Below are positions 37,115-46,969 of a DNA stretch of 64,000 nt, one piece after another. How positions within the stretch are numbered: position 1 is the stretch's first letter; every line of letters begins with the position of its first letter. Origin of the DNA: Yoonia maritima (GTDB taxonomy: Bacteria; Pseudomonadota; Alphaproteobacteria; Rhodobacterales; Rhodobacteraceae); assembly GCF_003003285.1 (NCBI RefSeq), contig NZ_PVTP01000005.1:186001-250000 (forward strand), in the 5' to 3' direction. Both the position numbers and the translations under genes were made by a program. The notes under the pieces were generated by a model. The model worked only from the letters and a program-made list of their open reading frames with translations, ran no database searches and had not been told where the DNA came from.

Positions 37115-37746
37115 TCCTTAAGAAGATCACCAACGTCATCGTAAAATGTGACGCCGCCGTTGTTCAATAGCAAGCCGCAATCACAATATTCTTTGATTGT
37201 CGCAGCCGAATGAGACACCATAATGATCTGGCTACTCTTCAGCTTTTCCTGAAACACCGCGTTACTTTTCTTGCGAAACGTTTCATCGCCTACTGCCGTG
37301 ATTTCATCAATAAGGTAGACTTGAAAATTGATTGCCATACTTAGCCCAAAAGCCAAGCGCGCCTTCATCCCGCTTGAATAGGTCTTGATTGGAAGCTGTA
37401 GCGAAGGCCCAAGCTCTGCAAAGTCTTTCACGTATTCGATCACACGTTCTGTATCTTGCCCATATATACGTGAAACAAAACGTATATTTTCGATCCCCGT
37501 CATACTGCCGTTAAAACCGCCCGCAAAACCTAGCGGCCAAGAAACCCGCAAGCTCCGGTACACGCGGCCAGTCGTAGGCGGCTCTGACCCGGCAAGCAAA
37601 CGCATCATGGTTGACTTACCTGCGCCATTTTTACCCATAATCGCAACGTTACGGTCTTCGGGAAATGCAAATGACAGATCATCCAAAATTACTTTTTGGA
37701 CGCCCTTCAATTTATAAACTTTCGACACACGATCGAATGCAAGCAT
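37099..37746 (-). CDS. kpsT: Capsule export ABC transporter, ATP-binding protein
   Basis: 215 residues, KpsT/polysaccharide-ABC type. Walker A GKNGAGKST near residue 39, signature in TYSSGMKARLAFGLSM, Walker B VYLIDEITAVGD. Drives export of the finished capsular polymer through KpsM. Last gene of the operon, two bases after kpsM. Confidence 0.93.
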   Translation of the reverse strand: MLAFDRVSKVYKLKGVQKVILDDLSFAFPEDRNVAIMGKNGAGKSTMMRLLAGSEPPTTGRVYRSLRVSWPLGFAGGFNGSMTGIENIRFVSRIYGQDTERVIEYVKDFAELGPSLQLPIKTYSSGMKARLAFGLSMAINFQVYLIDEITAVGDETFRKKSNAVFQEKLKSSQIIMVSHSAATIKEYCDCGLLLNNGGVTFYDDVGDLLKDYKSL

Positions 37747-37748
37747 CG

Positions 37749-38522
37749 TTAAAACCTCGACCTGCGAAATAGCCGCTCGCCCGTCAGCCCAATCAGCAGC
37801 AATATCGTCCCAACTATTGCTGGGTATGTCATGTCCAAGATGCTCGTTTTGTAATTGGGATAGAACCCATGGCGAAAACCCTCAACCAGATGAAGGATCG
37901 GGTTCCATTGCAACACCTCTTGCGCGCGCACAGGCAACTGGCTTGGCACATAGAAAATGCCGGAAATAAAAAACAGCGGGCGCGTCAGAACCTTTTCAAT
38001 CTGGATCCACGTATCCCACAGCGAGGCAATAACCGCATTTAACGTCCCATACCCCAATCCCAATAAGGCAGTTGTAAAGAACACCAAAATCAATTGCTCA
38101 GGCCGGGCGGGTAACTCCGCCATGCCAACGGCGATTAACGCCGAGTAGAATATCACCATGATAACAAGGTACGTAGCTGAGATTAATAGCGCACGCGCCA
38201 AAATCGTGTCGACATCTTTAATCACAGGATAAGTTAGCAGTGCCTTGTTCGCATCAAACACAGTCATCAGTTTGCTCGACACTTCAGTAAAGAATTGCAG
38301 CGTCAAAATACCCGTCGCAAAGAACAGCGCTAAACTGGAGCCAAATGGCGCATGGCGACCGATCAAGGAAAACAAGATTACGAGCACCGCGACACTTGCC
38401 GTCGGCGTAATGACGGCCCAGGCATAGCCGAATGACGATGTGCCAAACGTTGCCCTTGTCTCACGCAGAACAAGGCTCAGAATAACCCGAAGCTGCAATG
38501 TAAGCAGTTCGGCTGTGTCCAT
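37749..38522 (-). CDS. kpsM: Capsule export ABC transporter, permease
   Basis: 257 residues from the ATG at 38522, five bases after the kpsE stop; longer starts lie inside kpsE. ABC-2 permease with six membrane helices (FGTSSFGYAWAVITPT near the start and a PLFFISGIFYVPSQLP loop, both KpsM-like). Confidence 0.92.
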   Translation of the reverse strand: MDTAELLTLQLRVILSLVLRETRATFGTSSFGYAWAVITPTASVAVLVILFSLIGRHAPFGSSLALFFATGILTLQFFTEVSSKLMTVFDANKALLTYPVIKDVDTILARALLISATYLVIMVIFYSALIAVGMAELPARPEQLILVFFTTALLGLGYGTLNAVIASLWDTWIQIEKVLTRPLFFISGIFYVPSQLPVRAQEVLQWNPILHLVEGFRHGFYPNYKTSILDMTYPAIVGTILLLIGLTGERLFRRSRF

Positions 38523-38527
38523 TTGCC

Positions 38528-39727
38528 TCACGTTAAGTGGTCCCTGACGGAATACGTCAGCAGCGTGCCGATGCCCCAAATCGCAAAGAACATAAAGCTG
38601 GCCAGCAAAATATTTCTAACCCGTCGCGGATATTCTGACTTCTCTGGGGTTTGCGGTCGCACGTGGACGGCAAGGTAACGTTGTTGGCGATCTGCGTCAC
38701 GGCGTGCTTGCTCTAACGAGTTCAAAGCAGACGCGTAGGATTGTTCGGCCAACCTCCGTTCAACATCCAATGTTTCAAAAGCAGCAAGCTGTTCAGTTAC
38801 TGCCGATGTGCCAGTTTCATCCAATAGCGCTCCACCAATCTCAAGGCGACGTGTATCGATTTGCTCTGACAAAGCCTCGGCCTGACGGCGCAACGCAACC
38901 AAACTAGGCGCATTTTCATCAAGCGACTCGCGTTGTGCGGCAAGGCGCGCGTTAATATCGATTAACCGTGACTCAAGCCCGGACAAAAGCTGAATCTCAA
39001 GCGCTGCACTTGCCGTCGGATCAACCGATTGTTCAGAATTACGGAAATCACGAATACTGTCCAAAGAGTCGCGCAATCTGATTTCTTGTAAATCGACCTC
39101 TTCGCGGGCAAAGCTAAGCGCATCTTGGCGCGCGCTTGCCGATAGTTCGTTCACAAGGCTTTGTGTCAATTCAAGCACAACCTGCCCAATTTGCTGGGCA
39201 TGTTCTGGCGTAACCGATTGCACCTCGAACTCAATTATACCTGACGTCGGATCAGACTGTGTCCGGATACGACGGTTCCAATATTTCACGAAATCCTCGA
39301 TAGGAGCGTCAGGATCCAACCGTGTCAGAAAATCAATACTTGGGTCGGAAAACACTTCTCTTAAAGATAAGCGCGCATCGACGTCCTCAAGCAGACGGCG
39401 GCTTTCTAGGTAGTCTAACACAATATAGGTGTCTGCAGTCGTAGAACCCGCACTTGCCAATCCCGTCAGCGCGCCCAAGCCGTCAAGACTTGCGCCAGTC
39501 TCGATCCCTCGGATGGAAAACCCTGCACGCGCCGCGTAACGGTCTGTCGCAATCGCCGTGTAATAGAATGTCGCCAAAGTAATCGGGATCAGAACGAGCA
39601 AAACGAACGACAGCCACAGCTTATTGCGCCGCTTGCGTTGCAACCGAACTGTCGACGACTTTTGCGCCTCGGTTTTAGTCAGCGAAACGACCTTTTGCGC
39701 GGCCTCAACTTTTGGAGCGTCGCTCAT
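38528..39727 (-). CDS. kpsE: Capsule export inner-membrane/periplasmic protein
   Basis: 399 residues, polysaccharide co-polymerase 3 family. A transmembrane helix near 35-55 (LWLSFVLLVLIPITLATFYY), a long periplasmic part with Wzz-like fold and coiled coils (about 190-350, rich in Leu/Glu/Arg), and a C-terminal helix (NILLASFMFFAIWGIGTLL). It links KpsMT to the outer-membrane channel. Overlaps the kpsC end by four bases. Confidence 0.92.
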   Translation of the reverse strand: MSDAPKVEAAQKVVSLTKTEAQKSSTVRLQRKRRNKLWLSFVLLVLIPITLATFYYTAIATDRYAARAGFSIRGIETGASLDGLGALTGLASAGSTTADTYIVLDYLESRRLLEDVDARLSLREVFSDPSIDFLTRLDPDAPIEDFVKYWNRRIRTQSDPTSGIIEFEVQSVTPEHAQQIGQVVLELTQSLVNELSASARQDALSFAREEVDLQEIRLRDSLDSIRDFRNSEQSVDPTASAALEIQLLSGLESRLIDINARLAAQRESLDENAPSLVALRRQAEALSEQIDTRRLEIGGALLDETGTSAVTEQLAAFETLDVERRLAEQSYASALNSLEQARRDADRQQRYLAVHVRPQTPEKSEYPRRVRNILLASFMFFAIWGIGTLLTYSVRDHLT

Positions 39728-41805
39728 TTTTTTACGCCTCTTAATTTTAGAGCGGATACTATCAGTGATCTGCGCAACTTGCGATACCAGTTGTAACTTA
39801 GGCTCGCCTCACGCGCTTTTCCGAGCGCATAAAGCGTATCTTCCGGGCCCACAAAGCAGTTTGCTGTAAAATCAAAATAACGTGGATAGCTAATCAATGT
39901 ACCAAACACCAATTCATCCAGCGACAATATTTTTACCCGCCTCGGGCACGGTAACACATCAGTCGTAAGCCCCCAGCCCGCATAAAATGGGATACCATGA
40001 CAGGTCACAGCAACCCCACGAAGTAATGCTTCAAACCCCATCAATGATGTCATTGTATGCAATCGATCGACTTGCCCTAACAAACAATCGGCAGACACAT
40101 CTGTGGTTAAGACCTCATCGCAGAATTCCGCAAACGGACCTGCTACCCCCTTAAGATCACGCAAACCCGCCATTACATCAGGGTGGGGTTTGAAAATGAT
40201 ATAGTCATCGGGATGCAGATGACGTGCACGTTGCAATAGCTCTAGGTTTGTTGTGACTTCGGGCGATCCGAATGCCAGTGATGCATCTGTTTCCACCTGC
40301 CCAACGACCAAAACAACGTTTTCCACGTTACTGGGGCGCGTCCAGTTGTCTGCGCCAACATTATATTTGCTTACCCGACCAGCCACGATGCTTTCTCGCA
40401 GCCTGTGTGCACGCGCCATTTGCGTAAGGGTTAGGTCCTGCGTGTTTAAAATGTTCTCCAGGTCAGAGGGGCAGGTCGCATCGTAGTAGATTCCCGTCTG
40501 GTCAATAACCAACGACATCGGGCGGACAAGATCGGCCCCCAAACCCGCAGAACGCAGAAAGCCGTCTTCAATACGTAAAATAGATTTCGCATGACGAGGT
40601 GCAGTCGCCCTACCCCAGACAGCGACAGCGCTTTGCGGTGCTGCTTCTTTCGCGAAGTGTACCTTTGTGTCAGCGAAGAACTTAGGAATAAACTGGCGCT
40701 TCCATGCTGAAAATCCTATTGCGGTCACCTTTGGAGGGAGCACAAAAAGCAACCTGCGTTGCTCTGCAATATAGCCAATAGCATCTTCCACTTCCCACGG
40801 TTTTCGCGTCACCGGGTTTGCATAAAACGCGTATCCAACCAACGCAGCGTGAACAAGTTGATGAAGGCTTGCTTGACCGCGGCGTGTTGGCGTGGGCAAG
40901 GCATCAGTGGTCAATCCCCATCCTGCATAAAACGGCATCCCAAACGTATGAACTGGCCGCCCCCAAATCAAAGCCTCGAACCCGACTTGTGATGTTACCG
41001 CATAAACAGCACGCGCCCCCGAAATGAGAGAAACCGGGTGACAGTTTTCCGCGATGACATGAACACGGTCCATTTCGCGCAACTGATCAGGGTTAAAATG
41101 GCTTTTAGCTGCGTTCGTATAAACATCGGGGTGTAGTTTTACGACAATATCAATATCTGGATTTTCGTTCAGAGCCGCTTGCAGCATGACATGAAAACTG
41201 TCTGCTGTCGCACTACCAAACCCAATCGACATATCACCGCGCACCTGATCTACGACCAATACGTATTGGTCGGGCAGCCTGCGGGTTAACTCCGGCGCAG
41301 CGTTGTATTTGGATACACGACCGTCACGCCAAATTTGAATTATATTCGCGGCGCGCAGGTCTTCGTCTGGTGAAAGTCCGCCGGAAATTAAGGTTTCGAG
41401 CCGAGAAGGCGTCGAAGCATCATAATGCACACCTAAATTGTCCACCGCGACTGAAACCGCTCGATCACGGCGCCCTACAGATCGCAAAAACCCGTCTTCA
41501 AGCAACACAAAGGCAGCACCGTGATCTTGTGCAATATCGACTGCACGGCGCCCAGACCATTTACGACCCCAGCCGACAAACCGGTTTGCATTAGGCCGGA
41601 TAAGCCGACTGTGAAAAGCCGGAACAGCACCCAAAGCATCCGCGACAAGAGGGTCGTCGCACAGATCCATTGATGTCACTAAATCCGCGCCGGGCTGGGT
41701 CCGCAACCGACCAGCCATCAACCGCAACCACTGACCGAGCTTGGATGCCCGACGCCAAGTCAACGCAAGAGTGCCGACAATCTTCATTTTTCTAACAGGC
41801 ACCAT
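39724..41805 (-). CDS. kpsC: Capsule lipid-anchor Kdo transferase
   Basis: About 693 residues; the frame opens with TTG at 41823, and ATGs at 41805 and 41787 are likelier starts. Two homologous glycosyltransferase halves: each carries LEDGFLRS/IEDGFLRS, a KLHPDV/KPHPDV motif and a SxxGFEAL segment (TSQVGFEALIWG; MTSLMGFEALLRG). KpsC builds the poly-Kdo linker on the lipid that anchors group 2 capsules, with KpsS. Both active halves look complete. Confidence 0.9.
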   Translation of the reverse strand: MVPVRKMKIVGTLALTWRRASKLGQWLRLMAGRLRTQPGADLVTSMDLCDDPLVADALGAVPAFHSRLIRPNANRFVGWGRKWSGRRAVDIAQDHGAAFVLLEDGFLRSVGRRDRAVSVAVDNLGVHYDASTPSRLETLISGGLSPDEDLRAANIIQIWRDGRVSKYNAAPELTRRLPDQYVLVVDQVRGDMSIGFGSATADSFHVMLQAALNENPDIDIVVKLHPDVYTNAAKSHFNPDQLREMDRVHVIAENCHPVSLISGARAVYAVTSQVGFEALIWGRPVHTFGMPFYAGWGLTTDALPTPTRRGQASLHQLVHAALVGYAFYANPVTRKPWEVEDAIGYIAEQRRLLFVLPPKVTAIGFSAWKRQFIPKFFADTKVHFAKEAAPQSAVAVWGRATAPRHAKSILRIEDGFLRSAGLGADLVRPMSLVIDQTGIYYDATCPSDLENILNTQDLTLTQMARAHRLRESIVAGRVSKYNVGADNWTRPSNVENVVLVVGQVETDASLAFGSPEVTTNLELLQRARHLHPDDYIIFKPHPDVMAGLRDLKGVAGPFAEFCDEVLTTDVSADCLLGQVDRLHTMTSLMGFEALLRGVAVTCHGIPFYAGWGLTTDVLPCPRRVKILSLDELVFGTLISYPRYFDFTANCFVGPEDTLYALGKAREASLSYNWYRKLRRSLIVSALKLRGVKK

Positions 41806-41873
41806 TTTTGCGGCGTTATGCAACTACATCGCGTCAATCCAAGCATAACATGCCCTTTGACGCGCGTTAACGC

Positions 41874-42869
41874 TCACTCCTCTACTCCGGCCCGCAAGCA
41901 ATCGTGGATATGCAACAGGCCAAGCATCTTGCCGTTATCATCTACAACAATAGCAGCCGTAATTGCCTGACTACTCATGAATGTAAGAGCGGCGGCAGCA
42001 GTGGTTTCTGGAACGACTGTTTTGGGCGGGCCAGAAACAAGATCCGCTGCCCGCGACTGCCAAAGACGCGCTACGTTGCGACGCATATCGCCATCTGTGA
42101 TCAGACCAATCACGTCGGTTCCTTTACAAACCATCGCAGCACCGAAACCTTTGGCAGACATCGTGATCACGACCTCTTGCATCGGCATTTCAGGTGCAAC
42201 AATTGGCAAGGCATCCCCGGTGTGCATAAGGTCCCGCACTGTCAGTAAGCGTGCGCCAAGTTTACCACCGGGATGATACCGCCGGAAATCCTGGGGTTCT
42301 GTTTTTGAAAGGTGGCTTACACCAACTGCAAGCGCATCACCAATTGCCAAAGCAACTGTCGTCGACGTTGTCGGCGCAAGGCCGTTCACACAAGCCTCTT
42401 GCACCTTGCCATGTGCAATTACGATCTTGCTCGCTTTACCCAAAGTGCTGTTCTCAGATGCCGTAACGCCGATAACAGGGATTTCATATTCGCGACAATA
42501 TGCCAATAAATCACCCAACTCGGTTGTTTCACCAGAATTGGATAGAACGAGCACAACACTGTCATCGTGAATGATACCAAGATCACCATGGCTCGCCTCG
42601 GCCGCATGTAGAAACACAGACTGCTGACCAAGCGAACGAAACGTGGACGCAATTTTGCGACCGATGTGCCCACTTTTACCGACGCCAGCGACAACAACCG
42701 GACCACGGGCTGCAAAAATCATCTCTGCAGCGGCACACAGTTTGTCAGGTGGACAGGCGGACAAATGTTTCAGCGCGTCTGCCTCAATCGCAAGTGTTTG
42801 CTGGACTACCTCACGTAGACTGAAGGAAGCAGGCCGCGACACGCGATCATCAGGAACAGTATTAGGCAT
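41874..42869 (-). CDS. kpsF: D-arabinose 5-phosphate isomerase
   Basis: 331 residues. SIS domain (GVGKSGHIGRKIASTFRSLG, SNSGETTELGDLL) followed by two CBS domains from about 205. It converts ribulose 5-phosphate to arabinose 5-phosphate, the first step of Kdo synthesis, here supplying Kdo for the capsule anchor. Starts directly after the kpsD stop. Confidence 0.93.
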   Translation of the reverse strand: MPNTVPDDRVSRPASFSLREVVQQTLAIEADALKHLSACPPDKLCAAAEMIFAARGPVVVAGVGKSGHIGRKIASTFRSLGQQSVFLHAAEASHGDLGIIHDDSVVLVLSNSGETTELGDLLAYCREYEIPVIGVTASENSTLGKASKIVIAHGKVQEACVNGLAPTTSTTVALAIGDALAVGVSHLSKTEPQDFRRYHPGGKLGARLLTVRDLMHTGDALPIVAPEMPMQEVVITMSAKGFGAAMVCKGTDVIGLITDGDMRRNVARLWQSRAADLVSGPPKTVVPETTAAAALTFMSSQAITAAIVVDDNGKMLGLLHIHDCLRAGVEE

Positions 42870-43988
42870 TTAGTTCCCTAAGCTTTGGACGCTGTTCGCA
42901 CTACTTACAACGGGTCCAATAAGCGTCGCAACAAATTTTCGGAACTCACTTGCATCAGCGGTGGCAACATAAATTATGTCAGTTTCTTTCAACATAAATT
43001 GGTCAGCCAAAAGAAACGCATCAGCACGCGCAAAATCAACCCGGTAAACAATAGGGGTTTCCGTATTTATTCGTGCACGGCGGAACACAAACACAGAATT
43101 GGGCGCGGCCTGCATATCATTGAGCCCACCCACCTCGGCAAGTAAGTCAGACAGCGTCGGATTAGCCGTATTCAGGTTGGTGTTTCCTGTGCGTGAAACC
43201 GCACCATACACGGCGTAACGCCTTGGTACATGTGTCACCTGAACGGTGTCACCCGGCAGTATAACAATATTATCAGCGGCATGGCCTTTTAGGTCGTCCA
43301 TCCGCATGCGACCGGAATGCATGCCACGCGAAACCGCGATCTCTGCCTCCCAAGTTGGGTGCGGCACACCGCCCATTTGCGCAAGAAGATCCAACAGCCG
43401 AATACCATTCGCAGGAATGTCAGCCCGCCCCGAAGTTCGCACATCACCCAATACAATCGCAGTCCGCGAGGACGTATCTGTAATACGCACGTTGATTTCG
43501 GGGTCAATCGCCTGACCTTGGTATTTTTCCAGCAACACCTGGCGTACACGCGAAGTCGTTAGACCCGCTACATTGATACGTCCGGCGTATGGCACTTCTA
43601 TCGTACCAGCATTTGAAACTTGGAACGATAGAACCGTTTCACGCTGACCCGAGGATGCAAACAACCCATCATTTGCAGTTTCCCAAATGCGCAGCTCAAG
43701 CACATCAGCCACCGAAATACGTTCATTCTCTACTAAAAAACGCTGCGCGCGGAAACCATTCGGGAATCTGCTAACAGCAACCTGCGACTGCGGAAGCGTC
43801 GCAGCCGTCACGTTCACAAGATGAAACTGGGTTACGGCTTCGTCCGTACCAACCTCAAACGCGGCGGCTTCAACAATTTCATCTGTAGACGGACCAAATG
43901 CGGGTAAACTTGAACAACCGGCGAGGACCAAGGCCAAAAAGACACATCCGCCATAACGGCTGAACGACTTAAGTCGGGTAAGCGGCAT
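42870..43988 (-). CDS. kpsD: Capsule export outer-membrane lipoprotein (Wza/KpsD type)
   Basis: 372 residues with a lipoprotein signal ending LVLAGC (lipidated Cys25). Polysaccharide-export domain (ISVADVLELRIWETANDG; RINVAGLTTSRVRQVLLEKY) followed by SLBB-type domains (VQVTHVPRRYAVYGAVSRTG). It forms the outer-membrane exit for the capsule. Overlaps the kpsS stop by one base. Confidence 0.92.
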   Translation of the reverse strand: MPLTRLKSFSRYGGCVFLALVLAGCSSLPAFGPSTDEIVEAAAFEVGTDEAVTQFHLVNVTAATLPQSQVAVSRFPNGFRAQRFLVENERISVADVLELRIWETANDGLFASSGQRETVLSFQVSNAGTIEVPYAGRINVAGLTTSRVRQVLLEKYQGQAIDPEINVRITDTSSRTAIVLGDVRTSGRADIPANGIRLLDLLAQMGGVPHPTWEAEIAVSRGMHSGRMRMDDLKGHAADNIVILPGDTVQVTHVPRRYAVYGAVSRTGNTNLNTANPTLSDLLAEVGGLNDMQAAPNSVFVFRRARINTETPIVYRVDFARADAFLLADQFMLKETDIIYVATADASEFRKFVATLIGPVVSSANSVQSLGN

Positions 43989-45256
43989 TAAACGACTTCT
44001 TCCTGTTCGCGACTAAGCACTAAATCTTGCTCTAATTTCTTAGTGATTGCATCTACAGCAACCTTGCGACCTTTTACATAGTAAAAGTCCCCGGGAAGAA
44101 GCGCGTGCGCTTTCACAGTCTCAATGAACGCGTCGGCGCATTCCACTGATTTAACTTTGCGCGAAGCAAGAAACGTCTGAATAGTTGTTGTTTCAGTCCC
44201 CACAGTCACCAAATTTTCATGACGATATATGGCATCGCCAAGCACCAGTACTGGAATGTGATGATGCAGCGCTGAAAAGGCAGACGTGGAATTGATAACG
44301 ATCATACCAGACGCATGATTGACGACATCGCCAATCGCACCGTAATTCAATACCATAACACGATCAGAAAGATCCAGTTGCCGTGCGGTTTTCTCAATGA
44401 AACGCCGTGTCTTTCCGACGCGCCGATCCATTGGGTGAAGCTTAAAGACAATCGCATCTTTGGCAGCACTGTGCTTAAGCGCGCCCAAAGTATCAGAAAT
44501 CAGCTTTTCGTTAGACCAACCACGCGCCGCAAACTGTAGCTGGCTGTCTTGTGGAGTCTGCAAGGTAACAACGATGTACTGACCATTCAGTTCGTTTTTC
44601 AATCGCTTTAGCTTGGTAAAGGTTTCAAACCGCGCGAATGCACGTGATCCCATATGCTTAGCCCAAGACACAGCGAGCGCACCAATCCCTTCGTGCTTTC
44701 GATGGAACAGTGCGACCTCATCCGGTGACGATCTAAAGTCGCGGACGAGATAATAAATGGTCGACCAAATACCTAACGCCCCATACTTTCGTGGCATATC
44801 TACTGGCTTCGGAGTGTTTTGCGGCGCGTCCTGTTGCCGCTTCCAATCACACAATGGCGAGCTATCGTTGTTACCGCCAAGCTCACAAGTGATAAAGCCG
44901 GACCTTAAATAACCTTCTTCAAGGCAGATCACGCGAACGCCAAACAATGCCGCAACTTTTCTTGCAGTAGCGTGCACTGGACGCCGGGCCCCGAAGACAA
45001 CGATATAATCAGGGCGATTATCCCGCATCTCGGCCTCTAGCCATGCGGTCCAATCGTCAGGTGACCCTATAAAACGAAAACACTCGCCACCACCGGCGAA
45101 CAGTTGGTCAGCGGCATTAAACACAACTCTTTTGGTTGCAAACCCAGAGGCGCTTAGTCCGCGCTGTAGCTCTTTAAAAAACGGGCCAACTGGCCCTTGC
45201 AAGATAAGAACTTTGGGAGTCGCCATCGTATTAGGCTGGTCTACGTAGTGAAACAT
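43988..45256 (-). CDS. kpsS: Capsule lipid-anchor Kdo transferase
   Basis: About 422 residues. KpsS family: VLILQGPVGPFFKEL at the N-terminus, KLHPMDRR, and IVINSTSAFSALHHHIPVLV. Adds the first Kdo to the lysophosphatidylglycerol anchor. The start is uncertain: TTG at 45271, ATG at 45256 (preceded by GCGGGG) or ATG at 45226 just before homology begins. First gene of the capsule operon. Confidence 0.88.
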   Translation of the reverse strand: MFHYVDQPNTMATPKVLILQGPVGPFFKELQRGLSASGFATKRVVFNAADQLFAGGGECFRFIGSPDDWTAWLEAEMRDNRPDYIVVFGARRPVHATARKVAALFGVRVICLEEGYLRSGFITCELGGNNDSSPLCDWKRQQDAPQNTPKPVDMPRKYGALGIWSTIYYLVRDFRSSPDEVALFHRKHEGIGALAVSWAKHMGSRAFARFETFTKLKRLKNELNGQYIVVTLQTPQDSQLQFAARGWSNEKLISDTLGALKHSAAKDAIVFKLHPMDRRVGKTRRFIEKTARQLDLSDRVMVLNYGAIGDVVNHASGMIVINSTSAFSALHHHIPVLVLGDAIYRHENLVTVGTETTTIQTFLASRKVKSVECADAFIETVKAHALLPGDFYYVKGRKVAVDAITKKLEQDLVLSREQEEVV

Positions 45257-45846
45257 CACGACCCCGCACAAATACCGTCAAGGGCAAATTGCCCGTGTGA
45301 TCTGGCGACAAACGCATACGCAGTTCGAGGGACAGGCCCTTTACTTGGGTTGCGTGGCATTAAGTTATCTCGTGTAATCACTGTTTCTTATCTGCTGTAG
45401 ATTTACATATTAAACCAATACGACACTTACGCTAATGTGACCCAAAGATCCGAATTTTGCATCACCGCTCCGTTTCGTACTTTCACACAGATTGCAAGAC
45501 ATGAACGCTTTCTCGCTAAAGGTTAGATCGTGTGTACACGTTACGCTGTATGTTGGTCTACCTTCCTTGTCATAGTGCAGACATGGTGACCTTTTTAAGG
45601 CTTTTTACTGTTCTGAATTATCTCGGCCAAATATCACCTAATTGCGCTGTTTTTTCAGCATAATTGCGTCACCCCCCTATCAATCATTGCAAAATTGAAA
45701 TGAAATTGCGTGACGCAAGATACACACGCCAGAATTAGTTAGGCATGAATTACGTTAGGTTATACTGCCCTGTCTTGTGATTCGGCGTTTTAGAATTGGA
45801 CGGATGGCCCACACAAACACAACATCAACGCGCGCCATCCAATTTC
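45257..45846. promoter_or_regulatory. Long non-coding leader between the P450 locus and capsule operon
   Basis: About 590 bases, visibly more AT-rich than its surroundings, with no credible gene on either strand. It must hold the capsule operon promoter (leftward) and the end of the dctP-type transcript. It contains the TTGCGT/ACGCAA palindrome reported separately. GGATGGC and GCCATCC near 45800-45842 could form a weak hairpin after the TRAP gene. No small RNA can be claimed from sequence alone. Confidence 0.5.
45706..45718. promoter_or_regulatory. Perfect palindrome TTGCGT-G-ACGCAA with an upstream half-site
   Basis: TTGCGTGACGCAA is a perfect 6+1+6 palindrome. TTGCGTCAC at 45664-45672 is the reverse complement of GTGACGCAA at 45710-45718, giving a second arm 38 bases away. 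It sits in the long gap upstream of the capsule operon. Likely a regulator-binding site; the regulator is unknown. Confidence 0.45.
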
Positions 45847-46890
45847 TTACCCAGCGTCAAGCAGCTCGTTCGCCCGGGCAAGGACTGCGGCACCGTCGTG
45901 GCCAAAGCCGTTCAGCTTTTCGACCCATTCCGCATGCACGGGTTCTGCAATTTCGCGCCATGCCGCGATTTCTTCGGATGCGATTTCGCCGATCGTATTG
46001 CCTTGCGCTTCGACAGCCGCTTTGCCTCTGGTTTCGAACTCATCAAACTGGCGTCCGATACGCTGCGACAATCCCGCGCCTGAGTGCGCGTCGATAACCC
46101 CACGCAGATCGTCCGACATGCCCTCGTAAGCAGCTTGGTTCATCAGCATTGCAAACGTGTTCGCATATAGTCCACGTGACGCAGGCGCTGGTGCAGAGGT
46201 AAAGCCCGTCAGCTCTTGCAGTTTGAACGCTGGAACGATCTCGTATGGTAGACAGCATCCATCGATCACCCCACTCGATAGGCCGACGACCATCTCGGTT
46301 ACTGGGAAGAACACCGTTTCGGCCCCGAGTAGTTCAAGCATCTTACCAGTTGCTTGGTTCGGTGCCCGCAGTTTCAAACCGCGCAGGTCATCCGCAGTAT
46401 GGATCAACCCATTGCGGGTGTGCAGCTTGCCGCCATCGTGTGTATGAAATGCCAGCGTCTTGATACCGGCATAGTCGTCTTGGCCGAATTCTTCCATCAA
46501 CGTGTGCATCACCACCGATGTCTTTTCGGCGTTGGTTACCATGAATGGCAGCGCAAGCGTTTCTGCTATCGGGAACCGGTCAGGTGTGTAGACTGGTAAG
46601 GTCCACGAGATATCGCAAATACCCTGACGTACTTGATCAGGCAACTGAGGCGGCTTGCCACCAAGCTGCATCGACGGGAACAACTGAACGTCAATCGCAC
46701 CATTCGATGCCTCACGTATTTCATCCGCCCACGGCACAAAGAACTGTGAATTCATGGGTGCGGGTGCGGGCAGCATTGAGTGTAAACGCAGCGTGACTTC
46801 GGCGGCATTTACACGGCTCAAAAGCGCGGGCGTCGCAAGCGCGGCCCCCGCGCCAGCCAGCACGGCTCTTCTCTTTAGTTTTTGTTTCAT
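45847..46890 (-). CDS. TRAP-type periplasmic binding protein without permease genes
   Basis: 347 residues from the ATG at 46890, preceded by CTAGGGAGGAAACG. The N-terminus KRRAVLAGAGAALATPALL looks like a twin-arginine signal, cleaved near VNAAE. DctP fold with LRGLKLRAPNQATGKMLELL carrying the conserved Arg. No dctQ or dctM gene is adjacent, so it must use a membrane partner encoded elsewhere or act as a sensor. It follows the ferredoxin reductase gene in the same direction, probably delivering the P450 substrate. Confidence 0.9.
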   Translation of the reverse strand: MKQKLKRRAVLAGAGAALATPALLSRVNAAEVTLRLHSMLPAPAPMNSQFFVPWADEIREASNGAIDVQLFPSMQLGGKPPQLPDQVRQGICDISWTLPVYTPDRFPIAETLALPFMVTNAEKTSVVMHTLMEEFGQDDYAGIKTLAFHTHDGGKLHTRNGLIHTADDLRGLKLRAPNQATGKMLELLGAETVFFPVTEMVVGLSSGVIDGCCLPYEIVPAFKLQELTGFTSAPAPASRGLYANTFAMLMNQAAYEGMSDDLRGVIDAHSGAGLSQRIGRQFDEFETRGKAAVEAQGNTIGEIASEEIAAWREIAEPVHAEWVEKLNGFGHDGAAVLARANELLDAG

Positions 46891-46911
46891 CGTTTCCTCC
46901 CTAGGTGTTGT

Positions 46912-46930
46912 CCGGCACTCCTCCTGCCGG
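46912..46930 (-). other. Small stem-loop before the TRAP binding-protein gene
   Basis: CCGGCA (46912-46917) and TGCCGG (46925-46930) form a six-base stem with a seven-base loop in the gap between the reductase stop and the binding-protein start. It may mark a processing point; evidence is positional only. Confidence 0.3.
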
Positions 46931-46969
46931 GTATATGCGCCCATTACTTGGCCGCTTATGCGGGTTACA

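Noticed and set aside
45799..45842. GGATGGC/GCCATCC inverted repeat as terminator of the TRAP binding-protein gene
   Set aside because: The seven-base arms are separated by about 29 bases and no T tract follows, so it is too weak to call.
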